From Adhaeribacter pallidiroseus (lineage in GTDB: Bacteria; Bacteroidota; Bacteroidia; Cytophagales; Hymenobacteraceae), in assembly GCF_003340495.1 (NCBI RefSeq), contig NZ_QASA01000001.1, positions 2,728,001 through 2,792,000 of the forward strand: DNA of 64,000 nt, written 5' to 3'. Shown piece after piece: positions 59,493 through 64,000 of this stretch (position 1 is its first letter; each line of letters starts with the position of its first letter). Made by a program: the position numbers and the translations under genes. The notes under the pieces are model-generated. The model was not told where the DNA came from, did not search any database, and worked only from the letters and a program-made list of their open reading frames with translations.

Positions 59493-60311
59493 ATGAGCAC
59501 CTTACAGCAGGAAATTGAACAACTAAGACCCTGGTTTCATAATATCCATTTACCCGATGGAACGCAAACGGCTCCCCATCATTCCCTAGGCGATTTTCCG
59601 GCTTTTAAGTGGCGCGATATAGCTCCGTCTATTCCCGAAGATTTGAGCGGTTGGAAGGTGCTGGATGTAGGTTGTAACGCTGGTTATTATACTATTGAAT
59701 TAGCAAAGCGCGGTGCCCAGGTATTGGCCATTGATATTGATCCGCATTATTTAAGACAAGCCGCTTGGGTGGCCCAACAATTTAATCTGAGTCAGCAAAT
59801 AGAATTCCGGCAAATGCAGGTGTATGATGTGGCTCAGTTAAATCAAAGTTTTGATTTAATCTGGTACATGGGCGTTTTGTACCATTTACGTTATCCTTTG
59901 CTTTCTCTGGATATTCTTTCCCAAAAATTAAAAAAGTTAATGATTTTTCAAACCTTAACCATGCCAGGCGAAGAAGTAGCCGAAGTACCTTTTGATTTAG
60001 ATTTTAACGACCGCGAAAAAATGCAGCAAGATGGCTGGCCCAAAATGGCTTTCATCGAAAACCGGCTGGCGGGCGATGTTACGAATTGGTGGGCGCCTAA
60101 CCACACCGGAATAGAAGCCATGCTGCGCTCTTGTGGTTTAAAAGTAACCCAACGACCAGCCCACGAAATTTACCTCTGCGAACCGGACACATCTAACCCT
60201 AAAAATGTTCATTCCTGGAACAGCTCCGAGTATTTATCCGCCACGGGGCAAAACTGGTCAGAAGCGGTAAAAGTAAAAATAACGCATAAAAACCGGACCC
60301 TGACCTCTTAA
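59493..60311 (+). CDS. Class I SAM methyltransferase (TIGR04290-like)
   Basis: Protein of 272 residues with a Rossmann methylase fold: motif I VLDVGCNAGYYTIELAKRGAQVLAIDID (about residues 52-79), then FDLIWYMGVLYHLRYPLLSL (motif IV-like). The N-terminus LRPWFHNIHLPDGTQTAPHHSLGDFPAFKW is the signature of the TIGR04290/Rta_06860 methyltransferases, which occur in glycosyltransferase clusters. Probably methylates a hydroxyl of the sugar or aglycone (inference). It is 265 bases after the last CgeB-like gene, so it may have its own promoter though on the same strand. Confidence 0.85.
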   Translation: MSTLQQEIEQLRPWFHNIHLPDGTQTAPHHSLGDFPAFKWRDIAPSIPEDLSGWKVLDVGCNAGYYTIELAKRGAQVLAIDIDPHYLRQAAWVAQQFNLSQQIEFRQMQVYDVAQLNQSFDLIWYMGVLYHLRYPLLSLDILSQKLKKLMIFQTLTMPGEEVAEVPFDLDFNDREKMQQDGWPKMAFIENRLAGDVTNWWAPNHTGIEAMLRSCGLKVTQRPAHEIYLCEPDTSNPKNVHSWNSSEYLSATGQNWSEAVKVKITHKNRTLTS

Positions 60312-60474
60312 AAGTAAAATCCCTTTTTTTAAATTTTCAACCACTTTCCGGTTACCGAAACGGCATTTTGCCTTTCTCCGACCAGTGTATAGCGCCATAA
60401 TATTTTCTAAAAAGATCAGGTAACCAGTTACCAGTTCCTGGCAATCAGATAAGCTGGTGGACTCTATTTTTACC

Positions 60475-61920
60475 ATGTTAGATTATCAAGTAAAACGTAG
60501 CACCACAGAAAATCTGGCGACGCTACCCTGGATTCAAGTGGCTTCCGAGGCACCCTATTTTATTACGGAAGAAGGCGAAAGCTGGACCCCGATCGGTCAG
60601 AACGATGCAGTTACCTGGCCGGAGTTTGCGGGTTTGTTCCGGCGGAAAGATTATACTGGGGTGGAAAAACATCTGGCTTACCTCGTAGAAAATGGAGTAA
60701 CCTGCCTCCGGTTTATGCTGGAATATGCGCAAACCGAAAACCGGTACATCGAAAAACCAGCCGGTAAATTTCAGCCCAACATGATTAAACTATGGGACGA
60801 TTTATTTGCGCTCTGCGAGCAGTATGGCCTTCGTATATTGCTAACTCCTTATGATACTTTCTGGATGTGGATCCGGTGGAAACATCATCCTTATAACCGG
60901 GTAAACGGCGGACCCTGTGCCAAACGTTCCCGGTGGCTGTTGTGCCCGGATACATTACAAGCTATTAAAAACCGCTTAACCTTTGCCACCGAAAGGTGGG
61001 GCCACAGCGGTGCCCTTTTCGCCTGGGATTTGTGGAACGAAATTCATCCGGCGCACGCCGAAAATAACCCCGAAGTTTTTCATCAGTTTGTGGGCGAAAT
61101 AAGCAGCCACTTGCGCGAGGTAGAAATGCGATTGTACGGCCGTACCCACCTGCAAACGGTATCTTTGTTTGGTCCGGTTTTATACGAGCACCCGGTGGTA
61201 GCCGATGTTATATTTCGCCACCCGGAACTCGATTTTGCTACTACGCATTTTTACGATGCCAAAACTATTAATCACCCGAAAGACACGGTAAATCCGGCCA
61301 TTTGCACGGGTACTTTAGTGCGGGAAGCCTTGGAACATTTGCAACCGCCCAAGCCTTTTTTCGATAGTGAGCACGGTCCTATTCACAGTTTTAAAGATTT
61401 GCGTAAAACCTTACCCGATGAATTTGACGATGAATACTTCCGGCATATTCAATGGGCGCACCTAGCCTCGGGAGCCGCGGGCGGTGGCATGCGTTGGCCC
61501 AACCGGCACCCCCATGTACTCACGCCCGGTATGCGATTGGCTCAAGCCAGTTTAGCTAATTTTGTTCAAATCTTAGATTGGTCTCAATTTCAACGCATAA
61601 ACCTGAACCAGGAATTAAAAATATCTTCCCCGGCTTTCGCGGGCTTTTGTTGTGCCGACGATAAACAAGCCATTGTTTGGTTATTGCGCCAGGATAAACG
61701 CGATAAAAAGAAGTTAGTAGACAAACTGGCTCCGGCTATAACCCCAACCATTATAATACCGGGCTTACAAGCGGGCCCATATCAGGTGTATTTCTGGAAA
61801 ACGCTGGCAGGAGAATTATTAACTCAAAAAACGTTGCAATCCTCTTGCAATAATCAACTGCAGATAGCAGTACCGCCTATCGTGACGGATATAGCTATAG
61901 CTATTAGGAAGATAACTTAA
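60475..61920 (+). CDS. Glycoside hydrolase, clan GH-A (cellulase/mannanase-like), cytoplasmic
   Basis: About 481 residues from ATG 60475 (MLDYQVKRST); a GTG at 60457 adds six residues. A TIM-barrel glycosidase with both catalytic Glu present: acid/base in FAWDLWNEIHP and nucleophile in FFDSEHGPIHS. Other barrel strands: TCLRFMLEY, LRILLTPYDTFW, TTHFYDA. The C-terminal ~85 residues form a beta domain. It lacks a signal peptide, so it acts inside the cell, unusual for a polysaccharide hydrolase and consistent with trimming or hydrolysing an intracellular product of the cluster. The GH family number is uncertain (GH5 or GH39-like). Confidence 0.85.
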   Translation: MLDYQVKRSTTENLATLPWIQVASEAPYFITEEGESWTPIGQNDAVTWPEFAGLFRRKDYTGVEKHLAYLVENGVTCLRFMLEYAQTENRYIEKPAGKFQPNMIKLWDDLFALCEQYGLRILLTPYDTFWMWIRWKHHPYNRVNGGPCAKRSRWLLCPDTLQAIKNRLTFATERWGHSGALFAWDLWNEIHPAHAENNPEVFHQFVGEISSHLREVEMRLYGRTHLQTVSLFGPVLYEHPVVADVIFRHPELDFATTHFYDAKTINHPKDTVNPAICTGTLVREALEHLQPPKPFFDSEHGPIHSFKDLRKTLPDEFDDEYFRHIQWAHLASGAAGGGMRWPNRHPHVLTPGMRLAQASLANFVQILDWSQFQRINLNQELKISSPAFAGFCCADDKQAIVWLLRQDKRDKKKLVDKLAPAITPTIIIPGLQAGPYQVYFWKTLAGELLTQKTLQSSCNNQLQIAVPPIVTDIAIAIRKIT

Positions 61921-61992
61921 ATATCTTCTTCATAGCTAGCAAATGCAAAAAATTAAAAAAATAGGAAAGGACGTAAAAGCTTGATTGCTTTT

Positions 61993-64000
61993 TTAATAAA
62001 TAGCCGGGTAAGTTTCCGGATCGGCTTCATGCATGATTTCGTACACGGCATCAAAAATATCTTCTACGTTGGGCTTAGAAAAATAATCCCCGTCCGAAGA
62101 GTAAGAAGGCCGGTGTTCCTGGGCCGAAATGGCCCTTGGTTGCGCATCCAGCCATTGGTAGGCGCCTTGCTCATCAATTACTTTTTGCATCATAAAAGCA
62201 GTACCTCCACCCGGAACATCTTCATCCGCAAAAATAATTTTATTGGTTTTTTTCACCGAATCCAGAATCATACTTGGAATATCGAAGGGCAGTAAAGTCT
62301 GCACATCAATCACTTCTACCGAAATATTAAACTCGGCTAACTGTTGCGCAGCTTCCATCACCAACCGGCACATAGAGCCATAAGTAACAACGGTAACGTG
62401 CTCCCCAGAACGTAAAATCTCCGGAACTCCTAAGGGAACGGTAATATCCCCAATATTAGTTGGCATTCGTTCTTTTAAACGGTAACCGTTTAAACTTTCA
62501 ATAATCAGGGCAGGGTCGTCGGATTTTAATAAGGTATTATAAAAACCAGCGGCTTGGGTCATGTTGCGCGGAACCAATACGTGCATACCACGCAAAGTAC
62601 TTAATACCATGCCGATGGGCGAGCCAGAATGCCATACCCCTTCCAGGCGATGACCGCGCGTCCGGATGATAACCGGGGCTTTCTGACCACCCTTGGTGCG
62701 GTAATGCAAACAAGCTAAATCGTCGGATAAAGTTTGAATGGCGTAAATCAGATAATCCAAATACTGAATTTCGGCAATTGGTCGTAGTCCCCGAAGAGCA
62801 GCTCCTATACCCTGCCCCACTATGGTACATTCCCGGATACCGGTATCGGTTACGCGCAGTTCCCCAAATTTATCTTGTAAACCCGCAAAGGCCTGATTAA
62901 CATCCCCAATTTTCCCGACATCTTCGCCAATAGCAAACAAACGGGGGTCGCGGGCTAAAGCGGCCGCAAAGCAAGCCCGTAATACCTCCCGGCCATCGAC
63001 TAAGGGGCTATTCTCATCAAAAATCGGCTTCACTTCTTCAACCAATAAGGGTGATTCTCTGGACTGGCTAATTAAATAAGTATTATAACGCTCCGCATTT
63101 TCGCCAATAACCCGTTCCAGCCAGCCTAATAGTTCCCGTTTACTTATAGATTTTTCGTTTCTAACGTAACGTAAAGCTCTTTTAACGCCTTTTATGGCAT
63201 CATACCGATTAGGTATAGTATTTTTGCGCAGTTCTTCCGCAATGCTAGAGATTTGATTAGCGTGATCATTACCTGTTTCCAAGGCTAACCGCTCTAGCAG
63301 TTGCTGCGCTTCATTGTGGTCGGCTTTTACGCCGCCAATGTAATCATTCCAAGCCGCTAAACGCGCTTGCCGCACGGTTTCCCGACCTTCCGCTTCTAAA
63401 TGGTCCAGCATTTCGGAAGTAGCGTATTCGTTCGCTAGAATCCACTCGCGCATGCATTTTAAGCAATCATGCTCTTCTTCCCAGGTTAAACGTTCTTTAG
63501 ATTTATACCGCTCATGGGAGCCAGAGGTAGAATGCCCCTGCGGCTGGGTCATTTCCTGCACGTGAATTAAAACGGGCACGTGTTGCTCCCGGCACAACTC
63601 TACCGCGTAAGCATACAGATTACATAAAGCTTCGTAGTCCCAACCGTTTACCGTAAATATTTCGTAACCCGGCTCATCCGGGCTTTCCCGTTGGAAACCC
63701 GCTAATACTTTAGATATATTCCCTTTGGTAGTTTGGTATTCGTTAGGTACCGAGATGCCGTAACCATCGTCCCACACCGAAATAAGCATGGGCACTTGCA
63801 AAACGCCGGCGGCATTAAAAGCTTCGAAGAACATGCCCTCCGACGTAGAGGCATTGCCAATGGTGCCAAAGGCTACTTCGTTGCCATTTACCGAGAAGTT
63901 AGTAAACTCCTGAAGATCAGGGTTGAGCCGGTACAATTTAGAAGCGTAAGCCAACCCTAGCAACCGGGGCATTTGCGCCGCCGTGGGCGAGATATCGGCA
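61993..64000 (-). CDS. Fused alpha/beta 2-oxoacid dehydrogenase E1 (5' end outside window)
   Basis: Partial, at least 669 residues; the frame continues off the right edge (ADISPTAAQMPRLL). The alpha part holds the thiamine-diphosphate region GTIGNASTSEGMFFEAF and LISVWDDGYGISVPNEY. The beta part (from about the middle) has VLRACFAAALARDPRLFAIGEDVGKIG, VTDTGIRECTIVGQGIGAALRGLRPIAEIQYLDY and the C-terminal transketolase domain (VTVVTYGSMCRLVMEAAQQL, VEVIDVQTLLPFDI, IIFADEDVPGGGTA). A single-chain E1 with alpha and beta fused occurs widely in Bacteroidota and decarboxylates branched-chain 2-oxoacids or pyruvate. Confidence 0.95.
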   Translation of the reverse strand, partial: ADISPTAAQMPRLLGLAYASKLYRLNPDLQEFTNFSVNGNEVAFGTIGNASTSEGMFFEAFNAAGVLQVPMLISVWDDGYGISVPNEYQTTKGNISKVLAGFQRESPDEPGYEIFTVNGWDYEALCNLYAYAVELCREQHVPVLIHVQEMTQPQGHSTSGSHERYKSKERLTWEEEHDCLKCMREWILANEYATSEMLDHLEAEGRETVRQARLAAWNDYIGGVKADHNEAQQLLERLALETGNDHANQISSIAEELRKNTIPNRYDAIKGVKRALRYVRNEKSISKRELLGWLERVIGENAERYNTYLISQSRESPLLVEEVKPIFDENSPLVDGREVLRACFAAALARDPRLFAIGEDVGKIGDVNQAFAGLQDKFGELRVTDTGIRECTIVGQGIGAALRGLRPIAEIQYLDYLIYAIQTLSDDLACLHYRTKGGQKAPVIIRTRGHRLEGVWHSGSPIGMVLSTLRGMHVLVPRNMTQAAGFYNTLLKSDDPALIIESLNGYRLKERMPTNIGDITVPLGVPEILRSGEHVTVVTYGSMCRLVMEAAQQLAEFNISVEVIDVQTLLPFDIPSMILDSVKKTNKIIFADEDVPGGGTAFMMQKVIDEQGAYQWLDAQPRAISAQEHRPSYSSDGDYFSKPNVEDIFDAVYEIMHEADPETYPAIY

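Overview
The window looks like a chromosome segment of a Bacteroidota bacterium, probably a Cytophagales/Hymenobacteraceae member close to Adhaeribacter (inference; no 16S rRNA gene is present). Supporting signs are type IX secretion C-terminal sorting domains, a promoter of the Bacteroidota type (TTTG, 18 nt, TAnnTTTG), lone BatB/BatC proteins, a sigma-54-type response regulator without an output domain, YwqK/MORN repeat proteins, and very frequent TTTAAATTT stretches between genes.

Layout. 1-4.1 kb: the 3' end of a GH36 alpha-galactosidase, then an AT-rich accessory island. The island holds three back-to-back gene cassettes separated by attC-like hairpin sites, including a DUF4160/DUF2442 pair, then a decayed dihydrofolate-reductase-like gene and a VOC protein. 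4.2-16 kb: mostly single genes: a Crp/Fnr regulator killed by an in-frame stop, an ECF sigma factor overlapping a membrane protein, a peptide-deformylase homologue, a DUF3179 protein, an NDH-2-type dehydrogenase, a metallophosphatase and a Tat-exported aldo/keto reductase. 16-19 kb: a short promoter-ORF-terminator unit in front of an RtcB-family RNA ligase, then a PfkB-family kinase. 19-23 kb: a large single-chain restriction-modification enzyme with an AT-rich middle, and a lipoprotein. 23.5-26.8 kb: a giant secreted tandem-repeat (GloVer) protein with malectin and T9SS domains. 27.6-30.6 kb: a small response regulator, a truncated T9SS gene fragment and three tRNA genes (Arg, Pro, Ser). 30.9-44.6 kb: mostly housekeeping: BatB/BatC, thiolase, a frameshifted MORN protein, a DUF4349 lipoprotein, an RNA methyltransferase, murB, mutS2, YhcH and an NtrC-like regulator. 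44.8-46.9 kb: two different IS5-family elements inserted into one intergenic inverted repeat. 46.9-48.7 kb: a LuxE-type acyl-protein synthetase and a lipoprotein.

49.3-61.9 kb: a co-directional cluster of ten genes. It encodes a sugar epimerase, a pseudo-glycosidase/epimerase fusion, a zinc alcohol dehydrogenase, a Gfo/Idh/MocA oxidoreductase, a GT4 glycosyltransferase, three tandem CgeB-like glycosyltransferases, a methyltransferase and an intact cytoplasmic glycoside hydrolase. Together they look like a pathway for an unidentified glycan or glycoside. No polymerase, flippase or exporter is visible. The window ends inside a fused alpha/beta 2-oxoacid dehydrogenase E1 gene.

The strongest leads are the integrase-less attC-like cassette array, the glycan cluster with its glycosidase domain that has lost both catalytic glutamates, the promoter/mini-ORF/terminator unit before rtcB, and the mosaic restriction-modification gene. 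Several genes are broken by single-base losses in A-runs, which may be real decay or residual assembly error.
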